Assembly: GCA_964418885.1 (NCBI GenBank)
Contig: CAYQNW010000008.1
Location: 11,634 to 75,633 of the forward strand
DNA length: 64,000 nucleotides
Reading direction: 5' to 3'
From: BMS3ABIN03 sp964418885
Lineage (GTDB): Bacteria; Bacteroidota; Ignavibacteria; Ignavibacteriales; Ignavibacteriaceae
Part shown: piece after piece, positions 1-8,615 of the stretch
How positions within the stretch are numbered: position 1 is the first letter of the stretch
Layout of the letters: each line of letters begins with the position of its first letter
Translations under genes and position numbers: made by a program
Notes under the pieces: model-generated
What the model saw: the letters and a program-made list of their open reading frames with translations, nothing else
The model's database searches: none
Told to the model about the DNA's origin: nothing

Positions 1-1939
1 CAATGTCCGGTCTAATTCCTCTCAAAGAGAACAACATCAATCCGATACCTAGCATTCCATAAACTCCAAACAATGCTGCGTGACCATGAACCGGAGTTGT
101 GTTCAATCCCTGCATATAATAGAGAGCAATAGGAGGATTTATCATGAATCCGAATAAACCTGCACCGAGCATATTCCAGAAAGCGACGGATACGAAAAAG
201 TAAATTGCCCACTTGTATTTTTTTACCCATTCGGTTGCACGTGATAGCTTGATATTCTCCCACGCTTCATAACCAACGAACATTAATGGAACGACTTCAA
301 GTGCGCTGAAGACAGAACCAAGTGCAAGAACTACCATAGGCGTACCGGAAAAATAAAGATGATGAAGTGTACCGATTATACCACCAGATAAAAAGATTGT
401 TGCTGAAAGGACTGTTGCACGCCCTGCGGTTTTTATCGATACTAAATTCAATCTAGCAAATAAGAATGCGATCACTACTGTCGCAAACACTTCAAAGAAA
501 CCTTCTACCCAAAGATGAACTACCCACCATCTCCAGTATTCAGCGATTGCGAGATTTGTATGCTTACCATAAACGAGAGCCGCTGCATAAAATGAAGCGA
601 TTGCAATTGTCGAAATCAGAAAGAGTACTAGAATCGGTTTTTGATCATCATTTTTTTTAAGAGCAGGTCTGATTGCACGCCAGATCAGGAATAACCATAA
701 AAACAATCCAACAATTAAAGCTATCTGAAAAAATCTGCCAAGATCAATGTATTCATATCCGCTGTGTCCAAATAAAAACCATTGACTGTCCGGCATATGA
801 TTTTTTATACTCAACCATTCACCCAGCATTGATCCAAGAACCACAATTAATAGTGCTATAAAAAGAACGTTCACTCCAAGTCTCTGACCTTTAGGTTCGG
901 TTCCACTAACTGCCGGTGCAATATATAATCCTGCAGCAAGCCAGGCTGTTGCAATCCAGAAAATTCCTAACTGAGTATGCCAGGTTCTTGTAATTGCGTA
1001 AGGGAAAATTTCTGCAATCGGAATTCCATAAAATGCACTCCCTTCAACACCGAAGTGGGCGGTTATCACACCAAATACTATTTGAAGAAGTAATAAACCT
1101 GAAACAATTAAAAAATATTTTACAACTGCTTTTTGTGAAGGAGTGATTGATGCAGAAAGTAATGGATCAGCTGTTGGAAATTTATTATGCTCAATCTCAC
1201 CTCTGTTCGCTGCGTGGTACCATGCCATTCCTCCAATACCTAACAATAAAAGAATGATACTAACTCCTGTCCAGACTATCGTATCGGGTGTTGGTGCGTT
1301 GTGAATTAATTCTTCATGAGGCCAGTTATTTGTATAAGTTACATTATCATCAGGTCTGTTTGTAGAAGCAGCCCAGGCACTCCAGAAGAAGAATGCATTA
1401 AGCTTTCTAAGCTTTTCAGGATTGGTTAAAGTATTTGGTGGAATTGCATATTCATCTTTACCATTTGTAAAGACATCACTGAAGTGGACAATATTTGATT
1501 TGATCGCTTCAAATCTTGTATCATCAATAGTAATGATACCTGTACTAGCATTGTAAGTGTTATGTTTGTAAGTGTCCGCAAGCTGTGCTTTAAGGAATGA
1601 TTGATCTTCGGGAGAAAGTTTGTCAAATTCAGAATTGAATTGGTTTTTAGCCCAGACATTCAGAACAAAAACCGCTTCGCGATGAAGCCAATCTGCAGTC
1701 CAGTCAGGCGCTACATAACTTCCATGACCCCAGATGGAACCGACTTCCATACCACCCATCGCCTGCCAAACGTTCTGTCCATCTTGTATATCAGCTTTCG
1801 TAAAAACTATAGTTCCACTTTTCGTGACAACCTTTTCAGGAACAGGCGGCTTTTGATGATAAATTCTGGTACCAACCCAGCTTAATACTGCAAATGAAAT
1901 TATTATTACTAACGAAAATGAAATCCAATATTTTTTCAT
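1..1939 (-). CDS. norZ: Quinol-type nitric oxide reductase (qNOR), 3' end outside window
   Basis: An inner-membrane enzyme reducing two NO to N2O with quinol electrons. I read it by translating the minus strand from the ATG at 1939; 646 residues are visible and the frame is open to base 1. TM1 spans about residues 6-24. A qNOR-type N-terminal extension follows, with a GGMEVGSIWGHG motif and an APDWTADWLHRE motif. Then come many membrane segments carrying the haem-copper-oxidase-like core: RTWHTQLGIFW, HLWVEGFFE (family HLWVEG signature), GTLHHLYFSG and PVHGHAALFG, whose His residues fit the haem b, haem b3 and FeB ligands. The long N-terminal extension argues for the single-subunit quinol type rather than NorBC. 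The family is about 750 residues, so roughly 100 C-terminal residues are missing. It is the last visible gene of a minus-strand NO-defence series, 19 bases after the hemerythrin gene. Confidence 0.93.
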   Translation of the reverse strand, partial: MKKYWISFSLVIIISFAVLSWVGTRIYHQKPPVPEKVVTKSGTIVFTKADIQDGQNVWQAMGGMEVGSIWGHGSYVAPDWTADWLHREAVFVLNVWAKNQFNSEFDKLSPEDQSFLKAQLADTYKHNTYNASTGIITIDDTRFEAIKSNIVHFSDVFTNGKDEYAIPPNTLTNPEKLRKLNAFFFWSAWAASTNRPDDNVTYTNNWPHEELIHNAPTPDTIVWTGVSIILLLLGIGGMAWYHAANRGEIEHNKFPTADPLLSASITPSQKAVVKYFLIVSGLLLLQIVFGVITAHFGVEGSAFYGIPIAEIFPYAITRTWHTQLGIFWIATAWLAAGLYIAPAVSGTEPKGQRLGVNVLFIALLIVVLGSMLGEWLSIKNHMPDSQWFLFGHSGYEYIDLGRFFQIALIVGLFLWLFLIWRAIRPALKKNDDQKPILVLFLISTIAIASFYAAALVYGKHTNLAIAEYWRWWVVHLWVEGFFEVFATVVIAFLFARLNLVSIKTAGRATVLSATIFLSGGIIGTLHHLYFSGTPMVVLALGSVFSALEVVPLMFVGYEAWENIKLSRATEWVKKYKWAIYFFVSVAFWNMLGAGLFGFMINPPIALYYMQGLNTTPVHGHAALFGVYGMLGIGLMLFSLRGIRPDI

Positions 1940-1958
1940 AACTGAAATCCGTATTATT

Positions 1959-2420
1959 TTATTTATTTAAATGATTCCGCGAGGAAGAAAGTTTTTCGCC
2001 AATCACAATCAGTTCTTTTTCCGATAATGTTTCCTCCATCTTCGGAAATAATTTTCTTTCCTCTTTTCTAATATGATTTTCAAGAAGTCTTCCGAGTTCA
2101 TCAAGCAAACCAACTACATCATCATTTTTCTTTAAGTCATTAATAAGAGATTCTATTTTTCTGTGCTCTGAAATAACTTCTTTAACTAAGCTAGCTATTT
2201 CATCATCGCTTTTAATGGCCGAGGGAAATAAAATCTTTTCTTCATCCTCGAAATGTTTTACTAGCTCATTGTTATAGAAAGAAATTGCATAATCTTTCTT
2301 CCTATCCAAAGTGGAAGGTAAACCTTTGTACCGAGGCGCATCTTTCTTCAACTGCTGAGCGAGGATTAAGCCCTGATGATGATCGTGAGAAAGTTGATAT
2401 AATGCAGGATGTCTTTTCAT
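1959..2420 (-). CDS. Hemerythrin-domain protein
   Basis: A 153-residue protein that looks like one hemerythrin HHE four-helix bundle. Visible metal-ligand motifs are SHDHHQGL near residue 12, HFEDEEKILFP, SEHRKIE, and HIRKEERKLFP near the C-terminus. These give the His/Glu pattern expected for a non-haem di-iron site binding O2 or NO. It lies 9 bases after the RIC gene and 19 bases before the qNOR gene on the same strand, so an operon role in NO or O2 handling is likely. No signal peptide is seen, so it is probably cytoplasmic. The exact ligand or reaction cannot be told from sequence. Confidence 0.88.
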   Translation of the reverse strand: MKRHPALYQLSHDHHQGLILAQQLKKDAPRYKGLPSTLDRKKDYAISFYNNELVKHFEDEEKILFPSAIKSDDEIASLVKEVISEHRKIESLINDLKKNDDVVGLLDELGRLLENHIRKEERKLFPKMEETLSEKELIVIGEKLSSSRNHLNK

Positions 2421-2429
2421 TTTACGAAT

Positions 2430-3176
2430 TTAAAATAATTCTTCTTCTAATTTAATTGACTTTGGGAACAAAATATTATTTTCCAGATGAATATGTTTGT
2501 GAAGATCCTCTTCAAATTCTTTTAATTCAGAATACAGAGCTTTAAAAGTATTGCAGGCATCTGGAGGGAAAGTAAAATCGTTACTTAGCTCTCTAATCTT
2601 GTGCAGTGCATCTCCCGCACTCTGATGTTCGGCTTCCATCATTCTTATCGGGTTCTTAATTGTTCCAAAAAGAGGAGGCGTAATTTGCTCGTTATTTTTC
2701 TTAGCATAGTGTAATTGTTTGATGTACGGAAAAAGAATTCTCTCCTCTTTCATCATATGACTCTCGAGCTCCTGACGAACAGCAAGAAAGAGATCGGCTA
2801 TCTGTTTTGTCTCGGGGTGATTTTCTCCGTGCACTGAAGCAACCTTGTCGGTGTGCAAGGAAATTACAGGAATCATTCTCCTCACATACTGATGATGATG
2901 GTTAACTATGTGGTCAACCAGAAAATCGGAAGCCCACTCGTTATATTTTTCGGAATTTTTATTAGTGCTTAATTCATTTAAGCTTTTAACGACTTTCCCC
3001 ACTTCAATATTCTTTTCTGCACATGCTTCCTGTAATGATCTTTTCCCATTGCAACAGAAATCCAATCCATATTCTTCAAAAACAATTGCTGACCTTATAT
3101 TATCTGTAACTATTTCTGCGAGAGTCTTTTCATTAAGGTTCTCAACAACTTCATTATTTAATTTTAAATCTTTCAT
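2430..3176 (-). CDS. ric: RIC/ScdA/YtfE-family iron-sulfur cluster repair di-iron protein
   Basis: A 248-residue cytoplasmic protein of the repair-of-iron-centres family, which restores nitrosatively or oxidatively damaged Fe-S clusters. The N-terminal ScdA_N (DUF542) domain, about residues 10-65, has the hallmark vicinal cysteines in GLDFCCNGKRSL and a further Cys in the EAC that follows. The C-terminal hemerythrin-like domain has NHHHQYVRR, ESHMMKEERILFP, EAEHQSAGD and HIHLENNILFP as di-iron ligand motifs. Upstream on the coding strand a GAGG ribosome site precedes the ATG. It sits between the polyferredoxin and hemerythrin genes; a twin-hairpin element separates it from the former. Family assignment is firm; the symbol follows common use (also scdA or ytfE). 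Confidence 0.92.
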   Translation of the reverse strand: MKDLKLNNEVVENLNEKTLAEIVTDNIRSAIVFEEYGLDFCCNGKRSLQEACAEKNIEVGKVVKSLNELSTNKNSEKYNEWASDFLVDHIVNHHHQYVRRMIPVISLHTDKVASVHGENHPETKQIADLFLAVRQELESHMMKEERILFPYIKQLHYAKKNNEQITPPLFGTIKNPIRMMEAEHQSAGDALHKIRELSNDFTFPPDACNTFKALYSELKEFEEDLHKHIHLENNILFPKSIKLEEELF

Positions 3177-3217
3177 TTTATTTACCTCGTTTGATTTTTT
3201 GAATTATTCAGTTTCAT

Positions 3218-3273
3218 TGTTACACTTCGATAGGCTCAGTGTGACAGTCAGTCTGAGCTTGTCGAAGACTGAC
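3218..3273. repeat. REP-like twin-hairpin element
   Basis: Two adjacent hairpins lie between the polyferredoxin and ric genes. Hairpin 1 (3218-3246) pairs TGTTACACT with AGTGTGACA around an 11-nt loop. Hairpin 2 (3247-3273) pairs GTCAGTCT with AGACTGAC around another 11-nt loop. The loops, TCGATAGGCTC and GAGCTTGTCGA, are nearly complementary, so the whole unit can also fold as one long inverted repeat with CTTCGA and TCGAAG ends. CTTCGA(C/T)A(A/G)GCTCAG palindromes are common intergenic repeats in bacterial genomes. It could attenuate transcription or stabilise mRNA within this gene series. No second copy was noticed in the window. Confidence 0.75.
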
Positions 3274-3277
3274 ATTT

Positions 3278-4551
3278 TTACTTCAATTTATATTCAAATT
3301 CTCTTTCAGATTTGTCACTTGAATTATTTTTCAGTGCTTTTTCATTGAAATCTTTCATTGCTTTTGTTCCTGTCGGATGACCGAATGAATCCATATTCTT
3401 ATACAATTCCAGATACTCTTTTTTTGTGATACTGTTTTGCCACATACCTGTGAGCATTCCAAAGCCGGTGACAAGCATAAAGATTGAAACTACCCCAATT
3501 GCAACAAGCTTTTTGTTTATTTTTTTCTTAAAAGGTATTGATTCCAATTGAAGTGTATCTTCGACCGGACAGACATCAACACAATTAAGACAGGTTGTGC
3601 ATTCATCAGAAATAACTGTTTTGACTTTATCAACTTTAATGAATGAGGGACAAGCCTTGTTGCATAACCCGCAGTCAATACAGCTGATAGGATTTCTTTT
3701 AATTTTACTTGGACTTAGTAGCGAAGCTATTCCTAGCAAAGCACCATAAGGACAAAGATACCTGCACCAGAATCCCCTAATCACTATTGACAATAAAAAC
3801 AAAATCCCTATTACAATTAATGAGAACCGTGAAATATCTGCGAAGAAATAATACATCTTGATATCAGAGACTAAATTATATGGACTATCAAGAAACGCTT
3901 GGATTGCAGTTACGCTCATCAAAAAGAAAACCGAGAAAAAAAGAAAACCAAGCAACAAATATTTAATGCTGCGAAGAGGGTAATCTAATAGTTTAGGCAG
4001 TTTTAAATCTTTTTTGAAAATATTCTTTCCGAAATCTCCGATGAGTTCTGATAAAAATCCCACCGGACAAAGCCAGCTGCAAAAAGCTTTTCCAAAAACA
4101 AGTGACATTAAAACAATCGCAAAGAAAATAAAAAATCCTGNNNNNNNNNNNNNNNNNNNNNNNNNNNNNNNNNNNNNNNNNNNNNNNNNNNNNNNNNNNN
4201 NNNNNNNNNNNNNNNNNNNNNNNNNNNNNNNNNNNNNNNNGCTTTTCCAAAAACAAGTGACATTAAAACAATCGCAAAGAAAATAAAAAATCCTGCGGGA
4301 TGAGCTATGTGAACCTGACCGGTCATTAAAAACAGGTAGAAACTCATAAATGAACTTATCGGAAGAAAACCATCAACTCCGGGTGGTCTCGAGTAAAAAG
4401 CTGCGGCACCGTTTGTTTCTAAGTAATGAGCGAACTGATAAAATTCAATTCCGATCCAGATACAAAGTAGTGCAAATAATGTTTGCACAACAAACCGGAT
4501 TTTTTGTATTCCCTTTTCTTTGTTACGAACAATATTTTTCTTTTCTTTCAT
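3278..4551 (-). CDS. NapH/NosR-like membrane polyferredoxin, interrupted by an assembly gap
   Basis: An integral membrane 4Fe-4S protein, probably feeding quinol-derived electrons to a redox partner. Removing the N run plus one copy of the 55-bp duplication around it restores one frame of 372 residues, from MKEKKNIV to the stop at 3278. About five membrane segments are visible. Two CxxxCP motifs (FCSWLCPVG, WCRYLCPYG) follow membrane helices, as in NapH, NosR and CcoG. Two 4Fe-4S motifs follow (CIDCGLCNKACP and CTTCLNCVDVCP), then a final membrane helix and a short tail. It lies 36 bases after the Rrf2 regulator gene and upstream of ric. The physiological partner, qNOR or another reductase, is inferred only from context. 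Confidence 0.85.
4086..4295. other. 100-N scaffold gap flanked by an exact 55-bp duplication
   Basis: Bases 4086-4140 are identical to 4241-4295, on either side of 100 N (4141-4240). Collapsing 155 bases restores an intact reading frame through the polyferredoxin gene. A 55-base overlap is a typical assembler k-mer length, so this is probably an unmerged contig join rather than missing DNA or a biological repeat. Confidence 0.93.
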
Positions 4552-4572
4552 ATCGGATATTTAAGTCTGATT
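4551..4572. promoter_or_regulatory. Putative second Rrf2-type operator
   Basis: TATCGGAT, six bases, GTCTGATT. Compared with the palindrome upstream of the Rrf2 gene, the half-sites match 6/8 and 7/8 with the same 8-6-8 geometry. It lies between the regulator gene and the polyferredoxin gene and touches the first base of the latter's start codon. Regulation by the neighbouring Rrf2 protein is an inference. Confidence 0.45.
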
Positions 4573-4587
4573 TAATATTAAAAAATT

Positions 4588-5019
4588 TTATAAGCTCTTT
4601 ATTTTGTCCAAAGTTTTTTGTTTTACTTTATCAATGGTTTCGGAACTAAGCATATCGTACGTCTGAGTTCTTAACGCACCCCAGGTTTCATGTACAGGAC
4701 AAGGATGAGTTGGCGAACATTCGGGAAATCCAAGGACACAACTATTGAAAATATCCAGACCATCAATTGCAGAAACAACATCGATAAGCTTAATCCGTGA
4801 AGGATCTTTCGCGAGACCAAATCCACCGGACTTACCTTTGCTGGAATGAATCAACCCGCTTTCCCGAAGACTCTGAAGAATTTTGGAAATAAACTCGCGG
4901 GGAATCTTAAGCACTTTTGAAAACTCTTCTGCGGAAGTTAATATTCCTTTTTCCTGTGCAGCAAGGTAAAGTACCGCTTGCATTCCATATTCACACTTTT
5001 TTGAAAAAATTACTGTCAT
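4588..5019 (-). CDS. Rrf2-family transcriptional regulator, probable Fe-S NO sensor (NsrR-like)
   Basis: A 143-residue Rrf2 protein. The N-terminal winged helix includes YGMQAVLYLA, IPREFISKILQSL as recognition region and the wing SSKGKSGGFGL. Three cysteines follow at 94, 101 and 107 (spacing Cx6Cx5C), where IscR and NsrR bind their Fe-S cluster. This supports a redox- or NO-sensing cluster, though the spacing differs slightly from Escherichia coli IscR (Cx5Cx5C). Its position at the head of the polyferredoxin-RIC-hemerythrin-qNOR series points to an NsrR-like NO response. A perfect palindrome 6 bases upstream of the ATG suggests autoregulation. The family is certain; the NO-sensor role is inferred from cysteines and context. 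Confidence 0.88.
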   Translation of the reverse strand: MTVIFSKKCEYGMQAVLYLAAQEKGILTSAEEFSKVLKIPREFISKILQSLRESGLIHSSKGKSGGFGLAKDPSRIKLIDVVSAIDGLDIFNSCVLGFPECSPTHPCPVHETWGALRTQTYDMLSSETIDKVKQKTLDKIKSL

Positions 5020-5025
5020 TTACAT

Positions 5026-5047
5026 AATCAGATTATTTTATCTGATT
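5026..5047. promoter_or_regulatory. Perfect palindrome upstream of the Rrf2 gene, candidate operator
   Basis: AATCAGAT, six bases, ATCTGATT: a perfect 8-6-8 inverted repeat six bases upstream of the Rrf2 start codon. Rrf2 dimers bind dyads of about this size. A related site lies at 4551-4572. Confidence 0.65.
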
Positions 5048-5116
5048 AAAGATACGCAGATTTCTAATGCTTGTCAAACACTTTTTAAATCATTCCGAAA
5101 GAATTACTAGGAAAAG

Positions 5117-6106
5117 CTAAATTTCCGAATCCGCAGGAGGTTCTTGTTGCTGCAATTTTTGTTTTTCGTCCACTCTTTCATCAAAGAGTTTTCCTACTTC
5201 TGCCCCGACAATAAAAACAGCAGAGGTGTAATAAATCCAAAAAGCAACAACAATAACAAATGCATAAGCTCCGTAAATCCTGCTGAATGTTGTAAAAGAT
5301 GAAAGGTAAAGACCAAAAATTATTTTTGCAGTAACCCAAAGAAGAGATGCCCATAAGGCTCCGATTAAAACAGACCTCTTTCGGATCTTAATAATCGGCA
5401 TAAATTTATACGTGATGGAAAAAATAAGGTACATAATAAATAGTGAGAATAATGATGTAAAGACTCTCTGGAAAATAGGCTGGTTAAATACCTGTAAATA
5501 CTCAGTCGATTCGGCAAGCGATCTTAAAAAGTCCAGTAACGGTAAAGCAAAAATCATTACAAGAAATGAAAGAACAACAAGGATAATAACAAGAAAATCT
5601 CTGAGCTTTCCAAGAAAGATATTAATGTCGAGATCAGTACCAAAAACTTTATTGAGTACAGTTCTTAAGCTGCTTGCAAATCCGCTGGCAGCAAAGAACA
5701 GACCTATGATACCAACAAATCCCGCCAGGTTTCTGTATTTGATAACTTCATGCACACGGTCAAAAATAATTTCTTTTACAAACTGGGCATAAGTATTATA
5801 AGGAATAACTGTATCAATCAGATGAACAATCTGAACTTCTACTTCAGCAGAATCAAGAATTTTTCCAAGTATCCAGAAAATTATGAGTGTCAGCGGAACA
5901 ATGCAGACAAACAAAGAAAAAGCCAATCCGCCTGATAAAAGGAATACATGGTGCCGGTCAAGCCGATCGTATAGTCCCCCGAAATAATGCTTGAAAAATT
6001 TAACAAACCTGTGCCAGGCAGGAATTAAGTGCAGCCTGAACCTGATTTTTCTGAAGTACGCATAAACTTTTAACGAATGTATTTTTTCAATTAGTTTATT
6101 CTTCAC
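5117..6106 (-). CDS. YihY/virulence factor BrkB family membrane protein
   Basis: A 329-residue inner-membrane protein of the YihY/BrkB family, whose function is not settled. The family signature is visible in the N-terminal third (HVFLLSGGLAFSLFVCIVPL), followed by about six hydrophobic segments, a FAASGFASSLRTVLNKVF stretch, and the late GAYAFVIVVAFWIYYTSAVF segment with GAEVGKLF. The C-terminus is a short polar tail. The start is GTG at 6106, overlapping the last 11 bases of purL, so translation is probably coupled. No functional link to purine synthesis is implied by the family. Confidence 0.88.
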   Translation of the reverse strand: MKNKLIEKIHSLKVYAYFRKIRFRLHLIPAWHRFVKFFKHYFGGLYDRLDRHHVFLLSGGLAFSLFVCIVPLTLIIFWILGKILDSAEVEVQIVHLIDTVIPYNTYAQFVKEIIFDRVHEVIKYRNLAGFVGIIGLFFAASGFASSLRTVLNKVFGTDLDINIFLGKLRDFLVIILVVLSFLVMIFALPLLDFLRSLAESTEYLQVFNQPIFQRVFTSLFSLFIMYLIFSITYKFMPIIKIRKRSVLIGALWASLLWVTAKIIFGLYLSSFTTFSRIYGAYAFVIVVAFWIYYTSAVFIVGAEVGKLFDERVDEKQKLQQQEPPADSEI

Positions 6107-8324
6107 TACCCATTATACGCGGAATTGTTTTGTAATAAATATCGCTCAAGTCGGAAAGATTAATTTCAAAATAATCTTTGATCTTAAGTGTTTGACCTGT
6201 TACTTTTCCTAATAGTTTAAAGGATTGAGAAAGGGAATTCAATTCAGTTTCCACTGCATTCTGTTTTTCCGGTGGGATTGAGATAATAACTCTGGACTGA
6301 CTTTCTGAAAAAAGTGAAAAATCTTTTCTGGAATTCACCGGTATTTCAACTTCGCAACCAAACATTTTTTCATGATTAATGATACAACATTCTGCGAGCG
6401 CTGCTCCTATTCCTCCTTCGGATATATCGTGGGCAGAGCTGACCAATCCTTTCCTTACTAAGTTAAGAAGAGAATCATGCAACGTTTTTTCGTTTTGAAG
6501 ATTTATTTTAGGTGAATCACCTGCAACTTTGTTATGAATCACTTTTAAATATTCACTACCGCCTAATTCTTCATTATCTTCCCCAATAAGATAAATTAAA
6601 TCTCCTTCATTCTTAAAATATGAAGTTGTTACGTGATTTAATTCTTCAACAAGTCCAACCATTCCGATTGTAGGTGTGGGATATACCGCAACGTCCGGTG
6701 ATTCATTATAAAAGCTAACATTGCCTCCCGTAACAGGCGTATCGAAAAACCTGCAGGCTTCCCCCATTCCTTCGATAGCCTGTGCAAATTGCCAGTAAAC
6801 TTCAGGTTTATAGGGATTACCAAAATTCAGGCAGTTAGTGATTGCGAGCGGTACACCACCGGAACAAACAATATTTCTTGCTGCTTCAGCAACAGCAATT
6901 TTCGCTCCTTCTTTCGGATTAAGATGAACATAACGTGAGTTGCAATCTGTCTTCATTGCTAAAGCTTTTTCAAGACCTTTAATATATATCACTGCGGCAT
7001 CACAACCAGGACCAACAATTGTATTTGTCCTAACCATCGTATCATATTGCTCATAAACCCATTTCTTTGACACTATATTCGGCGAAGAAAAAACTTTTAA
7101 GAAAACCTCTTTCGTATCTTTCGGTTCGGGTAAAGATCTAAAATCAATTTTTCTGATTTCTTTTAAATAAGCAGGTTCTCTCTGCTCACGAATATAAACA
7201 GGTGCTCCACCTCCCAACACAAGTTCAAACGGCGGGATAACGGCTTTTGTTTCTCCTTCATAATCAATATGTAGAAAACCATCATTTGTTACTTCCCCGA
7301 TTATTTCACAGTGAAGATCCCATTTTTCAAGAACATTTTTCACCCTGTCCTCATAACCTTTTTTAACAACACAAAGCATTCTTTCCTGGCTTTCGGAAAG
7401 CATAATTTCATATGCAGTCATTCCTTCTTCACGTAATGGAACTTTATCGAGATTTATTTTCATACCGGAATTCCCTTTTGCACTCATCTCGCTCGTTGAG
7501 CATGAAATTCCTGCTGCACCCATATCCTGAATTCCGATCAACCAACCGTTTTTTATTATTTCAAGTGAAGCTTCAAGTAAAAGTTTTTCAGTAAACGGGT
7601 CACCAACCTGAACAGATGGACGTTTTGCTTCCGATTTTTCTGAAAGTTCTTCAGACGCAAAAGTTGCCCCGTGTATTCCATCTCGTCCTGTAGACGAACC
7701 AACTATCATTACAGGATTTTTTTCTCCTTTTGCTGTTGCACTTGCAAACCTTTTAGTTTTTACTATGCCAACTGCCATAGCATTCACCAGCGGATTTCCC
7801 TGGTATGATTCATCGAAGTAAACTTCCCCGGCAACTGTTGGAACACCGAAGCTGTTTCCGTAATCGCCGATACCTTTTACAACTCCTGAAAATAAATATC
7901 TTGTTCTTGCATCTTTAAGTGAACCAAACCGAAGTGAATTGAGAGAAGCAATCGGACGTGCACCCATCGTAAAAATATCACGCATAATTCCGCCAACACC
8001 TGTTGCCGCTCCCTGGTAAGGTTCTACTGCTGAAGGATGATTGTGACTTTCAATTTTGAAGGCAACGGCTAAACCATCGCCGATGTCAACGAGTCCTGCA
8101 TTTTCTTCACCGGCACCAACTAACAATCTTCCGCCTTCTCTCGGCAAGGTTTTTAACTGTGCAATTGAATTTTTATAGCTACAGTGCTCGCTCCACATTA
8201 CACTAAAAATTCCCAGCTCCGTAAAAGATGGAGTTTTTCCGAGAATTTTTTTTATTCGTTCGTATTCTTCTTCGTTTAAGCCGTGCTCTTTGGCAAGTTC
8301 AGGAGTAACTTCGGGTTCTTTCAT
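6096..8324 (-). CDS. purL: Phosphoribosylformylglycinamidine synthase subunit PurL
   Basis: The 742-residue small-type PurL catalyses ATP-dependent conversion of FGAR to FGAM in de novo purine synthesis, using ammonia from PurQ with PurS as bridge. Visible landmarks are the N-terminal LGIFSVMWSEHCSYK, SHNHPSAVEPYQGAATGVGG with IMRDIFTMGARP, the central GIQDMGAAGISCS glycine-rich block, and the second-half NCLNFGNP and SAHDISEGG motifs. Length fits the PurLQS form rather than the 1300-residue fused form. purQ and purS are not in the window. About 290 bases upstream hold no gene and no recognisable purine riboswitch. Confidence 0.97.
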   Translation of the reverse strand: MKEPEVTPELAKEHGLNEEEYERIKKILGKTPSFTELGIFSVMWSEHCSYKNSIAQLKTLPREGGRLLVGAGEENAGLVDIGDGLAVAFKIESHNHPSAVEPYQGAATGVGGIMRDIFTMGARPIASLNSLRFGSLKDARTRYLFSGVVKGIGDYGNSFGVPTVAGEVYFDESYQGNPLVNAMAVGIVKTKRFASATAKGEKNPVMIVGSSTGRDGIHGATFASEELSEKSEAKRPSVQVGDPFTEKLLLEASLEIIKNGWLIGIQDMGAAGISCSTSEMSAKGNSGMKINLDKVPLREEGMTAYEIMLSESQERMLCVVKKGYEDRVKNVLEKWDLHCEIIGEVTNDGFLHIDYEGETKAVIPPFELVLGGGAPVYIREQREPAYLKEIRKIDFRSLPEPKDTKEVFLKVFSSPNIVSKKWVYEQYDTMVRTNTIVGPGCDAAVIYIKGLEKALAMKTDCNSRYVHLNPKEGAKIAVAEAARNIVCSGGVPLAITNCLNFGNPYKPEVYWQFAQAIEGMGEACRFFDTPVTGGNVSFYNESPDVAVYPTPTIGMVGLVEELNHVTTSYFKNEGDLIYLIGEDNEELGGSEYLKVIHNKVAGDSPKINLQNEKTLHDSLLNLVRKGLVSSAHDISEGGIGAALAECCIINHEKMFGCEVEIPVNSRKDFSLFSESQSRVIISIPPEKQNAVETELNSLSQSFKLLGKVTGQTLKIKDYFEINLSDLSDIYYKTIPRIMGSEE

Positions 8325-8615
8325 TAAAATGTATTTTAGTTTAAAGTGCGATTTTTAGGTAAGAAATATAAGGGATTTGAATCATAAGTTGTCATTTTAC
8401 AAAAACAATATTGCTATCAGTCACATAATAAATTTTCGAACGGGTTTTAGTAATATTGCTAAAATGAGAATTGAAATACCTATAACAACAGGATCTTTTA
8501 AAAAATCGATCATGAATGCTATACCTAACAATTTATTATTTCACTTAAAATTTAAATATTCATCTTAAATTTTATAGAACTGTCATGACTTATAAGTATC
8601 TCGCTCACAAAATCA

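Noticed and set aside
4014..4286. Plus-strand frame crossing the first N run
   Set aside because: Both ends are the two copies of the 55-bp duplication read in the wrong strand; it is a shadow of the polyferredoxin gene.
8325..8615. Possible small gene or purine riboswitch between purL and vapC, including a 63-residue plus-strand frame at 8377-8568
   Set aside because: The frame has no ribosome site and no recognisable pattern, and I saw no conserved purine-riboswitch core upstream of purL. The stretch appears non-coding.
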